A DNA stretch of 44,083 nucleotides from a virus, in IMG/VR virus record IMGVR_UViG_3300030838_000019, positions 1 through 44,083 of that record; one strand, written 5' to 3'. How positions within the stretch are numbered: position 1 is the first letter of the stretch; each line of letters opens with the position of its first letter. This document shows positions 13,596 through 21,184 of the stretch, in pieces. The notes beneath the pieces were generated by a model, which made no database searches, had not been told where the DNA came from, and saw only the letters and a list, made by a program, of their open reading frames with translations. Position numbers and translations under genes: made by a program.

Positions 13596-14357
13596 ATGCA
13601 CAACCAGATCACCCCCAGCAATACCCCTCATGTCGCGACACGTTTTGATGATGCTGAAAATGTGTCGCGTACCACTATGAGCAGCTTCGACCTTCTTGAC
13701 CTGGTCAACTCCGCCCGAGCTGAGTTCGGTGAAAGCGAAGTTCGTCGCGCTGACTTCACTGCTCGCTGCAAGGACGAGCTTGAGGGCGAATATTACGAAA
13801 CTTTCGTAGTTAAAAACGCACGTGGTCCGGCCTCGGAAGGCCTCAGGCTCACGAAGGACCAGTGCATGCTGGTTTCAATGCGTGAGTCGAAAGCAGTTCG
13901 GCGCTCCGTGGTCGCCCGACTCAATGCCGCGGAAGGGCCGCGCGTCATCGCCACGCTGCCCGACTTCTCCAATCCCGCAGCCGCCGCCCGCGCGTGGGCA
14001 GAACAGTTCGAGCTTCAACAGGCCGCCAGTCAGGCTCTGGCCATCGCGGCCCCCAAAGTGGCATTCGTAGATCAGTACGTCGAAGCGGGAGGCTCAATGG
14101 GCTTTCGTCAGGTCGCGAAGTTACTGAATGCCAACGAGCGCCAGTTCCGTCAGATGCTGCTAGACAAAGGCGTCATGTACTACTTGGGCGGTGTATTGAC
14201 TCCCTACAGCCAGCACCAGGAAACCGGGCGCTTTGAAGTTAAGACCGGTACCAGCGTCGCCAATGGACATGCCTTCAATCAAGCCCGCTTCACGTCGAAA
14301 GGCGTGCAGTGGGTGGCTGGGTTGTGGGCGGCTTTTAAGATCGAGGTAGCAGCGTGA
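13596..14357 (+). CDS. Phage antirepressor/regulatory protein, KilAC-type
   Basis: A protein of 253 residues from the ATG at 13596, with GTGGAG upstream. An N-terminal Rha-like region (SSFDLLDLVNSARAEFGESE, VRRADFTARCKDEL, LRLTKDQCMLVSMRESKAVR) and a C-terminal KilAC/ANT-like domain (FVDQYVEAGGSMGFRQVAKL, LNANERQFRQMLLDKGVMYY) identify it as a phage regulatory or antirepressor protein. Such proteins are thought to interfere with repressors or host regulation during lytic growth. Its TGA overlaps the GTG of the replication gene (GTGA), so the two are coupled. Confidence 0.8.
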   Translation: MHNQITPSNTPHVATRFDDAENVSRTTMSSFDLLDLVNSARAEFGESEVRRADFTARCKDELEGEYYETFVVKNARGPASEGLRLTKDQCMLVSMRESKAVRRSVVARLNAAEGPRVIATLPDFSNPAAAARAWAEQFELQQAASQALAIAAPKVAFVDQYVEAGGSMGFRQVAKLLNANERQFRQMLLDKGVMYYLGGVLTPYSQHQETGRFEVKTGTSVANGHAFNQARFTSKGVQWVAGLWAAFKIEVAA

Positions 14358-15061
14358 GCACCATAATCATGAGCCAGTGCTGGCCCCTACAAGGCATGAG
14401 CGGGCCACAAAAGGCTGTGCTGATCTCGTTGGCGGACAACGCCAACGATGAGGGTGTTTGCTGGCCGTCCGTAGCTCGTATATCGGAACGTACCTGTCTT
14501 TCAGAAAGGACGGTTCAGACCGCCATCAAGTGGCTGGGGCAAGTCGGGCTGTTGTCCGTTCGTGAGCGGATGGGGCGCTCGACGATTTACACCTTAACCC
14601 CAGCAGCCTACGCACCCCCGCAAGAGCTGCACCCCGCAGCAGATGCACCACCACCCCCGCAGCTCACGACACAAACCCCCGCAGCAGCCGCACCCAGAAC
14701 CGTAATAGAACCATCAAGTGAACCATCACCTCTTGTCGGCGACGAGCAACCGTCGAAGATTTCGAAAGCGAAATGCCCGACTCAGGCCATCGTCGATTTG
14801 TTCAACAAGACGATTCCAGAGTTTCCTCGAGTGGTGATGTTGACCAAGGATCGGATCGCCAAGATTGGTGCCCGCTGGAACGAGAGCGAAGTACATCAGG
14901 ATCTCCAGTTCTGGGCCGAGTACTTCGCCCTGGTGCGCTCGAGCAAGTTCCTGATGGGGGAGGTGTCCGCTGCGGGTGGCAGTCCGTTCCGCTGCAACTT
15001 CGATTGGCTGATCGCACCGAGCAATTTCGTCAAGGTCGTTGAGGGTAATTACCATGCGTGA
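14354..15061 (+). CDS. Replication initiator, O-like, HTH_36 type
   Basis: A protein of 235 residues from GTG. The N-terminal winged helix (MSGPQKAVLISLADNANDEG, VCWPSVARISERTCLSERTV) is of the HTH_36 type found in phage replication proteins. A Pro/Ala-rich linker near residues 80-120 carries DNA repeats (14614-14683). The C-terminal domain (AIVDLFNKTIPEFPRVVMLT, FLMGEVS, CNFDWLIAPSNFVKVVEGNY) resembles DnaC/O-type helicase-loading partners. It overlaps dnaB by ATGCGTGA. It would bind the origin and load DnaB. Confidence 0.8.
   Translation: MSTIIMSQCWPLQGMSGPQKAVLISLADNANDEGVCWPSVARISERTCLSERTVQTAIKWLGQVGLLSVRERMGRSTIYTLTPAAYAPPQELHPAADAPPPPQLTTQTPAAAAPRTVIEPSSEPSPLVGDEQPSKISKAKCPTQAIVDLFNKTIPEFPRVVMLTKDRIAKIGARWNESEVHQDLQFWAEYFALVRSSKFLMGEVSAAGGSPFRCNFDWLIAPSNFVKVVEGNYHA
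14614..14683. repeat. Candidate origin iterons
   Basis: Four direct repeats of ACCCC(C)GCA start at 14614, 14631, 14653 and 14675 (spacings 17, 22, 22 bp). They lie inside the linker-coding part of the initiator gene, exactly where lambda keeps its ori iterons within gene O. Pro/Ala codon bias alone could produce some of this. Confidence 0.4.
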
Positions 15062-16433
15062 CCCCTACAACATCGAGGCCGAACACGGCCTGCTGGGTGC
15101 AATGATGCAGCGCCCGGAACTGATCGACTCCCTGAGCGATGACCTATCCGCCGAGTCGTTCTATTTCGCAGAAAACGCCGAAGTGTACCGTGGGATTCTG
15201 GCGGTCCGCTCGGCCGGCAAAGCGGTCGACTTCCTCACGGTGGGCGACCACGTGGGCGTCTTGCTGGATGGCACCCCGGCGTTTGCTTACTGCGCCGAAA
15301 TCGTCAACGGCACACCCAGCGTCGCCAACGCCAAGACTTACGCCGGCATCGTGCGAGAGCGAGCCATTGAACGCGCTCTGTTCGATCTGGGTGGCCAGGC
15401 CATGGACATCGCGCACAGCGATCAGGATGTGCAGACGAAAATCGCCGCTGTCCAGGCCGCCGCCATGGCCATTGACTGCGGATCGGGCGATGACGATATC
15501 GTCAAAGTCGGCGATGTGTTGGTCGATCAGTTGGAGGTGTGGCAGGAGCGCCATGACCGTCATGCTCGCGGCGAAACACTGATCGGCCTGTCGACCGGCC
15601 TGAAAGACCTAGACGAGAAAATCGGTGGCCTGCAACCCGACCACTTGTACATCGTCGCCGGGCGCCCCGCGATGGGCAAAACCACGCTGGCGATGGGCTT
15701 TGTGATCGATGCGGCCGTGCGCCAAAGCAAGTCCTCACTGGTCATCAGCCTGGAGATGAACAAGGGCCAACTGCTGGACCGGGCCGTGGCGTCCGAGGGG
15801 CGTATTCCGCTCACCATGGTGAAGAACGGCACGGCGTGCCAGAGCCACGGCACAGAACTCGCGGCAGCGGCCCGCGTGCTGCGTCGCGCCCCGCTGTACA
15901 TCGCCGACCGCGCCGGCTCATCGATTGGGCGTATTCGCTCATTGGCTCGCCGCCACAAACTGCGGTATGGCCTCGACCTGCTGATGATCGACTACTTGCA
16001 GCTGCTGGAAGGCGAGGGCGGCAACCGCACCGAAGAGGTCAGCAGCATCAGTCGTGGTTGCAAGCTACTCGCCAAGGAGCTGGGTATTCCCGTCGTCCTG
16101 CTGAGCCAGCTCTCGCGCAAATGCGAAGAACGTCCCAACAAGCGGCCCATCCCCTCGGACTTGAGGGAATCAGGCGCCATCGAGCAGGACGCCGACGTGA
16201 TCTTGTTCGTGTACCGCGACGAGGTCTATCACGAAAACACCGACGCCAAGGGCATTGCCGAAATCATCATCGGCAAGGGCCGTGATATCGAGATGGGCAC
16301 GGTCCGCACGGCGTTCCTTGGGCAGTACAACCGCTTTGAAAACCTCGCGGCCGGGTGGAAACCAGAACCGGTTGAGCAACCGGAAAAAGTCACCAGCCTG
16401 GCCAGCCGTTACCGCCAAAAGGAATCTTTCTGA
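15054..16433 (+). CDS. dnaB: Replicative DNA helicase DnaB
   Basis: A protein of 459 residues, start MRDPYNIEAEHGLLGAMMQR. Walker A is GRPAMGKTT, Walker B LLMIDYLQL, followed by the arginine-finger region LRESGAIEQDADVILFVYRD typical of DnaB-family hexamers. The N-terminal primase-interacting domain is present. It unwinds the phage origin after loading by the upstream initiator. Translation is coupled at both ends (ATGCGTGA in front, TGATG behind). The length and all motifs look intact. Confidence 0.95.
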   Translation: MRDPYNIEAEHGLLGAMMQRPELIDSLSDDLSAESFYFAENAEVYRGILAVRSAGKAVDFLTVGDHVGVLLDGTPAFAYCAEIVNGTPSVANAKTYAGIVRERAIERALFDLGGQAMDIAHSDQDVQTKIAAVQAAAMAIDCGSGDDDIVKVGDVLVDQLEVWQERHDRHARGETLIGLSTGLKDLDEKIGGLQPDHLYIVAGRPAMGKTTLAMGFVIDAAVRQSKSSLVISLEMNKGQLLDRAVASEGRIPLTMVKNGTACQSHGTELAAAARVLRRAPLYIADRAGSSIGRIRSLARRHKLRYGLDLLMIDYLQLLEGEGGNRTEEVSSISRGCKLLAKELGIPVVLLSQLSRKCEERPNKRPIPSDLRESGAIEQDADVILFVYRDEVYHENTDAKGIAEIIIGKGRDIEMGTVRTAFLGQYNRFENLAAGWKPEPVEQPEKVTSLASRYRQKESF

Positions 16434-16648
16434 TGGGCTCTACGCGACTTGCTGTTCCCGATCCGGCCACCTACCGCTTCGCGGTGTTCTGCTGCTCGTT
16501 CCGTATGGATCTTGGCGGCTACCCCGATCACGCCGTAGCACTGTTCGCTGAGTGCAATATGGCCAAGGCCTACGGTGCACGTATGTGGCCCGCCACGTTT
16601 CAGGTGGTAGACCTTTTAGAAGAACCAGTGGTGGCCAATGTCCAGTGA
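16433..16648 (+). CDS. Hypothetical 71-residue protein
   Basis: MGSTRLAVPDPATYRFAVFC at the start, with CCSFRMDLGGYPDHAVALFA and a C-terminal acidic FQVVDLLEEPVV. The start overlaps the dnaB stop (TGATG) and its end overlaps the recombinase start by 11 bases, so it sits in a tightly coupled operon. I do not recognise the family. It is probably cytoplasmic. Confidence 0.6.
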   Translation: MGSTRLAVPDPATYRFAVFCCSFRMDLGGYPDHAVALFAECNMAKAYGARMWPATFQVVDLLEEPVVANVQ

Positions 16649-17933
16649 AGTGAAAACCCTGACAGTGAAGCTGTCGGATGCCGAAATCGAGCGCAACGCC
16701 AAGAAGCTGCACATCCGGGATTTGCGCGATGCCAGTCATCCGGCGCTGCACTTTCGTTTTGCAAAAAACCGCGCTCGCGGTTCTTGGTACCTGCTGAACA
16801 GGCGTGCCTGGCATCGCATTGGTGGATTCCCTGATCTGAGCACCAAGCAGGTGGTTGCAGCACTGCCGGCTGTCCGCCTGCGGGTTGCCGCCGATGAAGG
16901 ATCGACCCTTTCCAAATGGGTTACGACCGGTGAGCTGATCGGGTGGTACGCCGAGCGCATGGCGCGGGATCGAAGCCTTTCCATTAAGCGCAAGAAGACC
17001 GGCGCATCGCTGATCAAGTGCCACCTAACGCCGCTCCTAGGTGGCGTACCACTGGCCTCAATTGACAAGGCCACCCTGGACGATCAGTTCATGTGGCCGG
17101 CGCAGGAAGCCATCGGCATTGACTACGTGCGCTCCGCGTTCCAATTGCTGGCTTTGGCCTTCCGTCAGGCGTTCAAGCTCGGTCTGATCACGGCCAACCC
17201 GATGAAGGACATCAAGTTCTGCGACTTTTCCAAGGCCAAGGTGGGTGTGAAGCCGTCACGGTTACGCGTCACGCAGTTGCAGGACCTGATTGCCCTGCTG
17301 CGTGCTGCCATGGCTAGTGCGCCGTCTGATGCCATGCTTGCGCTGATGATGTTGTGCCACGGTACCCGCATTGGTGAGACGCGGCAGTCCCAGTGGTCGC
17401 ATATCAGCCTGGCCGAGCGAGAATGGTTCATCCCGGCCGTGAACACCAAGACTGGCGTCGAACACCATTTACCGCTGACCGACCAGGTACGGCAAATGCT
17501 AATCGATTATCGCGATATCCAGCGGGCTAACGGTTACGACGGTCAGTTCCTGTTCCCGTCCCGCAACGGTAAGGCGCTCAGTGAGGGGCAGGCGTGCGCT
17601 GTGTTCACGCGGCTGGGTCAGGGCGAGTGGACCAGTCATGACCTGCGCAAGGTCGCCCGTACAGGTTGGGCAGACATCGGCGTTGACCATCTGATCGGCG
17701 AGCTGCTGATCAATCACGCCATGGGTCATAACGTGAAGGTGTACATCCAATCTGACGTGATGAGTCGCAAGCGTGAAGCGCTGGATCGGTGGTGCGCGTA
17801 TCTAGATGCGAAGGGCTTCAAGCAGATTCATGCGTTGACCGGCGTTAGATCCGGAGATTCTGGTAATGGGCTGAAAGCCACGGACTACAAGGCCTGCGAG
17901 GCCCTTCAAGAATCAACCATAGGCGAGGTTTAA
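16638..17933 (+). CDS. Second tyrosine recombinase
   Basis: A protein of 431 residues. The N-terminal arm-binding segment (HFRFAKNRARGSWYLLNRRA) and SAM-like core-binding domain precede a catalytic domain with Arg in HGTRIGETRQSQW, Lys in NTKTGVEHHLPL, SHDLRKVART (H-x-x-R), NHAMGHNVK and the nucleophile Tyr in VKVYIQSD. All five positions appear present. It sits between dnaB and the Q region, far from the phage ends, so it may act in genome resolution or on another site, or replace the broken integrase. It belongs to the same operon as dnaB. Confidence 0.85.
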   Translation: MSSEVKTLTVKLSDAEIERNAKKLHIRDLRDASHPALHFRFAKNRARGSWYLLNRRAWHRIGGFPDLSTKQVVAALPAVRLRVAADEGSTLSKWVTTGELIGWYAERMARDRSLSIKRKKTGASLIKCHLTPLLGGVPLASIDKATLDDQFMWPAQEAIGIDYVRSAFQLLALAFRQAFKLGLITANPMKDIKFCDFSKAKVGVKPSRLRVTQLQDLIALLRAAMASAPSDAMLALMMLCHGTRIGETRQSQWSHISLAEREWFIPAVNTKTGVEHHLPLTDQVRQMLIDYRDIQRANGYDGQFLFPSRNGKALSEGQACAVFTRLGQGEWTSHDLRKVARTGWADIGVDHLIGELLINHAMGHNVKVYIQSDVMSRKREALDRWCAYLDAKGFKQIHALTGVRSGDSGNGLKATDYKACEALQESTIGEV

Positions 17934-17935
17934 AA

Positions 17936-18250
17936 ATGATGAAAAAGCAGCGTGGACCCGCCTTTGTGCGTTGCCTGATCCCGCTCACCGACTGTCCGTC
18001 GTGTGCAGGGAAGGGGGTCATCCGAGGCGTGTTCCACCAGCTCGACTGCATTGGTTGCCATGCCTCGGGCCAGGTGCACGCGGTTACGCTAGAGCCATTG
18101 CCGGTAGAAGAGTTGGTGGTGCAGTTGGGGATACTGCTGCGCCGGGAGCGTCACTTCGCAACCCTGGTTCCGGCGGCGAACAGCACCGTTGAGCAGTACC
18201 AGCAGAACAATAGTCGCGGCGCCGGCCGCTCGTCTTTCAAGGGGGATTGA
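17936..18250 (+). CDS. Phage protein with DnaJ-like zinc motif
   Basis: A protein of 104 residues. CPSCAGKGVIRGVFHQLDCI followed by GCHASGQV gives two CxxC pairs with glycines, like half of a DnaJ zinc finger. The rest is helical (PVEELVVQLGILLRRERHFA) with a polar C-terminus. Small proteins of this kind are common between replication genes and Q in Pseudomonas phages. It is two bases after the recombinase stop and four before the antiterminator. Confidence 0.7.
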   Translation: MMKKQRGPAFVRCLIPLTDCPSCAGKGVIRGVFHQLDCIGCHASGQVHAVTLEPLPVEELVVQLGILLRRERHFATLVPAANSTVEQYQQNNSRGAGRSSFKGD

Positions 18251-18253
18251 TTC

Positions 18254-18607
18254 ATGACGAGAACAAAAAGCTTCACCGAACGTAGCGCCGAGGATCTGCT
18301 GGAGCATTGGGGGCGATGGATTGTACTGGGGTCTGGAGTGTCATGCTGTGCATCCCGTGAGAACACAATCGCTGATCCGATGATCACTGATGACGATGCC
18401 TTGATGATGGATCGCTTGGTTGGCCGACTACGCAATCGGTACCCCGAAGCAGGCAACGTGATCATCACTTACTACAAATCACGCGACATTGACCTGATGA
18501 CTGTTGGTAAGAGACTGGGGTTTGGTTACGGGAAAACGCAAGGCCTTTGGAAGGCAGGTATCGCATGGATTGATGGCGCGCTCGATCTTCGCCGAGAGGC
18601 CGCTTGA
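18254..18607 (+). CDS. Antiterminator, Q-like
   Basis: A protein of 117 residues. TERSAEDLLEHWGRWIVLGS, MMDRLVGRLRNRYPEAGNVI and the HTH-like YYKSRDIDLMTVGKRLGFGY followed by WKAGIAWIDGAL match the short Q-type antitermination proteins of phages. It should load on RNA polymerase at the late promoter and allow reading through the tandem terminators at 19366-19437 into lysis and head genes. It is the last gene of the rightward early operon. Confidence 0.75.
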   Translation: MTRTKSFTERSAEDLLEHWGRWIVLGSGVSCCASRENTIADPMITDDDALMMDRLVGRLRNRYPEAGNVIITYYKSRDIDLMTVGKRLGFGYGKTQGLWKAGIAWIDGALDLRREAA

Positions 18608-18697
18608 TAGGTCGCCGAGTGTTGACTTGTGATCTGGTAGCAATTTGCCTTCCGCACGTTCAAAATGCGCGACCTACTGATCGCCACGGAGAGCGAT

Positions 18698-19279
18698 ATG
18701 AATACTGTGACAGCCCCAACTAAACGCAATGTCGGCTTCCTTCTCGGCCTTGGGATCTTGTTCATTCCCATCGTATTCGCCTGGTTTCTTTTGAGAAACG
18801 GACACTCTCTTCTTGCTCGGATCGTCGGATTTGGTTGGCTTGCTCTGTGCGTACTCGCTGTAGTTGGGGCGCCATCTACATCAACGGGCCGCACCAGTAA
18901 TTCAGTAGCATCTCAAGCGTCTGTGTCTTCCCCTGCTCCTGCTGCAGCCGCGACTCCCGTCGAACCGCTCAAGGCTTACACTGCCTCCCAGGTAGCTGCA
19001 AGCTATGATGAGAACACCGTTGCTGCGGATATCTCGTTCAAAGGTAAAAAGGTTCAGGTGACTGGGAAAATCACCGATATCAATACTGACTTTATGGGAA
19101 ATCCTTACCTGGTGTTAGCTGGCACTAATCAGTTCATGGGCCCCCATTTCAAATTTGATAAATCTGACATGTCCGTGATGGCCACTTTGAAGAAGGGTGC
19201 AATGGTAAAGGTGATCTGCACTGGAAAGGGTGACATCGCCAAAACGCCTATGTTTGAAGACTGCGAGATGTCGAAGTAA
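18698..19279 (+). CDS. Membrane OB-fold (tRNA_anti-like) protein, moron
   Basis: A protein of 193 residues from MNTVTAP at 18698, behind CGGAGAG. Two adjacent hydrophobic helices (VGFLLGLGILFIPIVFAWFL and IVGFGWLALCVLAVVG) anchor the N-terminus. A Ser/Ala/Pro linker leads to an OB-like domain (LKAYTASQVAASYDENTVAA, FKGKKVQVTGKITDI, VKVICTGKGDIA) as in the tRNA_anti-like family. It lies between Q and the lysis cassette, where phages often keep host-conversion genes, and is AT-richer than the structural genes. Role unknown; envelope function or superinfection exclusion is possible. Confidence 0.7.
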   Translation: MNTVTAPTKRNVGFLLGLGILFIPIVFAWFLLRNGHSLLARIVGFGWLALCVLAVVGAPSTSTGRTSNSVASQASVSSPAPAAAATPVEPLKAYTASQVAASYDENTVAADISFKGKKVQVTGKITDINTDFMGNPYLVLAGTNQFMGPHFKFDKSDMSVMATLKKGAMVKVICTGKGDIAKTPMFEDCEMSK

Positions 19280-19307
19280 TCGGTAAGTCAGCTATTTTTA
19301 ATATGGC

Positions 19308-19334
19308 TTGACAGCATCGATTTGAATCTATACT
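19308..19334 (+). promoter_or_regulatory. Candidate late promoter PR'
   Basis: TTGACA (19308-19313) and TATACT (19329-19334) are near-consensus, but the spacer is only 15 bp, so strength is uncertain. It is followed within about 35 bases by two tandem terminators and then holin, the arrangement of a Q-controlled late promoter. Confidence 0.55.
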
Positions 19335-19365
19335 TTTCACGTTACTTTGCGGTTTTTCCGCGAGC

Positions 19366-19392
19366 AAAGCCCAACCCTGTGTTGGGCTTTTT
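19366..19392 (+). terminator. Terminator tR'-1
   Basis: AAAGCCCAAC-CCTGT-GTTGGGCTTT is a perfect 10-bp stem with a 5-base loop, followed by TT. It can end both the moron transcript and any short late leader. Confidence 0.9.
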
Positions 19393-19410
19393 GCTTTCTA
19401 AAGTTCATAG

Positions 19411-19437
19411 AGCCTCGGCATTTGCCGGGGCTTTTTC
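19411..19437 (+). terminator. Terminator tR'-2
   Basis: AGCCTCGGC-ATTT-GCCGGGGCT stem followed by TTTTT, 18 bases after the first terminator. The pair makes a strong stop just before the lysis genes, to be overcome by Q. Confidence 0.85.
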
Positions 19438-19530
19438 GTTTTCGGCTCCCGTACCTGGCTCCTTGCTCCGAGCGGATGACAGTGTATTGGGCGCCGAACT
19501 TATACCTTCGCCGAGATCCCCGAGGCGCGC

Positions 19531-19965
19531 ATGAGATCAAACCCTATGTCTGAGCCAGGCCCACTGACCGCCGCTGGCGGCATCGCGCTGTACAAGCTGG
19601 GCGCCTTTGGTTTTGTCGCCGTGTTGGCTTCTGTCGTTGTTATGTCAATGACGTTGCCCAGGACCATGCGCGAGTTTGTGGTGGCGATGATCAGCACCAC
19701 CGTCTCCAGCATCTGCGGCGGCGCCTTCGTGGTGCGTTGGCAGGGGATCAGTGAATGGGTCAATGACGAGCTGGGAATGATCGCCATCGGCGGTGTGATT
19801 TTTGTCTGCGGTTTACCGGCCTGGGTGTTGGTGCGTGCATGGTTCAGATGGGCCGAAAAGCGCCGTGATCAAGACTTGGGTGAGCTTGCGCAAGGTCTGG
19901 CAGAGCTTCGCCGGGACTTGAAATTCCCTGCGTCTAAACGATCGGAACAGGAGCAGGGCCAATGA
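19531..19965 (+). CDS. Holin
   Basis: A protein of 144 residues with hydrophobic segments near residues 22-42 (KLGAFGFVAVLASVVVMSMT), 49-67 (VVAMISTTVSSICGGAFVV) and 82-105 (LGMIAIGGVIFVCGLPAWVL), then a charged cytoplasmic tail. This fits three-spanning phage holins that form pores and time lysis. GAGG precedes the ATG at 19531; an alternative in-frame ATG at 19546 (MSEPGPL) could provide a dual start as in lambda S. The next gene overlaps by 4 bases. Confidence 0.75.
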   Translation: MRSNPMSEPGPLTAAGGIALYKLGAFGFVAVLASVVVMSMTLPRTMREFVVAMISTTVSSICGGAFVVRWQGISEWVNDELGMIAIGGVIFVCGLPAWVLVRAWFRWAEKRRDQDLGELAQGLAELRRDLKFPASKRSEQEQGQ

Positions 19966-20387
19966 CTACCGCACGCGGACTTCGCAATAACAACCCGGGC
20001 AACATCGACTACAACCCGGCCAATCCATGGCAGGGCCAGTTGCCCCACGATCCGGCCATCGAAAAGCGCTTTGCACGTTTCGACACACCGGAAAATGGCA
20101 TTCGCGCCTTGGCGCGTACCTTGCTGACTTACTACCGCAAGCACGGCTTGAAGACGGTCGCAGCGATCATCGGGCGCTGGGCTCCTAGCCATGAAAACAA
20201 CACGGCGGCGTATGTGCGCAGTGTCGAGCGTGTCCTGGTCAATCATGCCATTGCGGTGGCGGCGCTGAATGTCGAGCAACCGCTGGTACTGAGCTGTCTG
20301 GCCACGGCGATTATCCATCACGAAAACGGTGGTAATCCTTACGAGGCGAGCGTGGTGGCAGAGGGCATTCGCAGGGCCTTGGCGTGA
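19962..20387 (+). CDS. Endolysin, P5/lysozyme-like
   Basis: A protein of 141 residues. The N-terminal GLRNNNPGNIDYNPANPWQG and FARFDTPENGIRALARTLLT are hallmarks of the structural-protein-P5 type muralytic enzymes. The C-terminal half is helical. It would degrade peptidoglycan after holin opening. It has no signal peptide, so release depends on the holin. It overlaps both neighbours by 4 bases (ATGA in front, GTGA behind), forming a compact lysis cassette. Confidence 0.8.
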   Translation: MTTARGLRNNNPGNIDYNPANPWQGQLPHDPAIEKRFARFDTPENGIRALARTLLTYYRKHGLKTVAAIIGRWAPSHENNTAAYVRSVERVLVNHAIAVAALNVEQPLVLSCLATAIIHHENGGNPYEASVVAEGIRRALA

Positions 20388-20833
20388 GCCGGGCACTGCT
20401 GGTTGTTGGCGTCATTGTGCTGGTACTCGGGGCATGGCGTATCGAGCGCCTGACCTCGGCGCTTGACCTGGCAGAGTTAGCAGCCAGCCACGCGGGCAAT
20501 CAGTTAGCAGGCGAACGGGACCGCATGGCCGAACAGGCAGCGGTGATCGCCGAGCAGCGTGCCCAGTTGAATGAAGGGCGAGCGGCTGACCAACTGTTTC
20601 GCACACTGTCGCAGACCATCGTTAAGGACGGTGACGTGACCCGTCACGCCCTGCAGGAGTTGAAGAAACATGACCAAGCCGTGGCTGAGTATCTGCGTGG
20701 CGCTGTGCCTGCTGTCTATGGGGTGCAGTTCGAGCGTCCCGAAACCACTGATCCCGCCCAGTACACCTCACGCGCAGCCATGCCCGCTGGTGGCCTGTCG
20801 CTTGCCGGCACGTCCGCCCGTGCTGGTCAATGA
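20384..20833 (+). CDS. Rz: Rz-like inner-membrane spanin
   Basis: A protein of 149 residues from GTG. One N-terminal membrane helix (LLVVGVIVLVLGAWRI) is followed by a long coiled-coil periplasmic region (AELAASHAGNQLAGERDRMA, AAVIAEQRAQLNEGRA). This is the i-spanin plan, and its gene contains the start of the Rz1-type lipoprotein gene in another frame. With Rz1 it would fuse inner and outer membranes in the last step of lysis. Confidence 0.85.
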   Translation: MSRALLVVGVIVLVLGAWRIERLTSALDLAELAASHAGNQLAGERDRMAEQAAVIAEQRAQLNEGRAADQLFRTLSQTIVKDGDVTRHALQELKKHDQAVAEYLRGAVPAVYGVQFERPETTDPAQYTSRAAMPAGGLSLAGTSARAGQ

Positions 20834-20972
20834 GCAGTGGCAGGACGCGCTGTTAGGGGCTGAGGACGCACTGAAACTCTGTGCTGCGCAGGTGCTTGCG
20901 TGCATGCAACAGCAAGGCTCGGCAGGGGCTCTCATGCGTGCTGAGCAGGGCATGGGTCCCTCTGGCGGGTAA
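20670..20972 (+). CDS. Rz1: Rz1-like outer-membrane spanin lipoprotein
   Basis: A protein of 100 residues. The signal peptide MTKPWLSICVALCLLSMGC has a lipobox LSMG-C, and the mature part is Pro-rich (SSSVPKPLIPPSTPHAQPCP), then LVNEQWQDALLGAEDALKLC. It starts inside Rz in the +1 frame and extends beyond it, a classic overlapping spanin pair. The lipid-anchored protein sits in the outer membrane and pairs with Rz. Confidence 0.85.
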   Translation: MTKPWLSICVALCLLSMGCSSSVPKPLIPPSTPHAQPCPLVACRLPARPPVLVNEQWQDALLGAEDALKLCAAQVLACMQQQGSAGALMRAEQGMGPSGG

Positions 20973-21184
20973 ATTCCCCTCTACGGTCGTCAGGCCCGCA
21001 CGGCTCGCGAATTTTTCGGTTTCTGAAAAGCCGCGCCCTTTGTCCACCTTTATTGATCGCTTTTTGAACAATTTACGGCCTCAACCCCTTGAGTTTGCTG
21101 GGTCAGTGTGCGCCGAGTGAGAAGGGCAAGGTGGACACGTAGGGTCAAAAATGCGTGGACATTCCCCTTTGCCCTGGTCGACCT
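20973..21184. other. Gap before terminase; candidate cos region
   Basis: No gene is visible in these 212 bases. TGTCCACCTT at 21041-21050 is the exact reverse complement of AAGGTGGACA at 21128-21137, and GTGGAC occurs again at 21155. Lambda-type phages keep cos just upstream of Nu1, so packaging sites are expected here, but the nick site cannot be located by eye. Confidence 0.35.
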
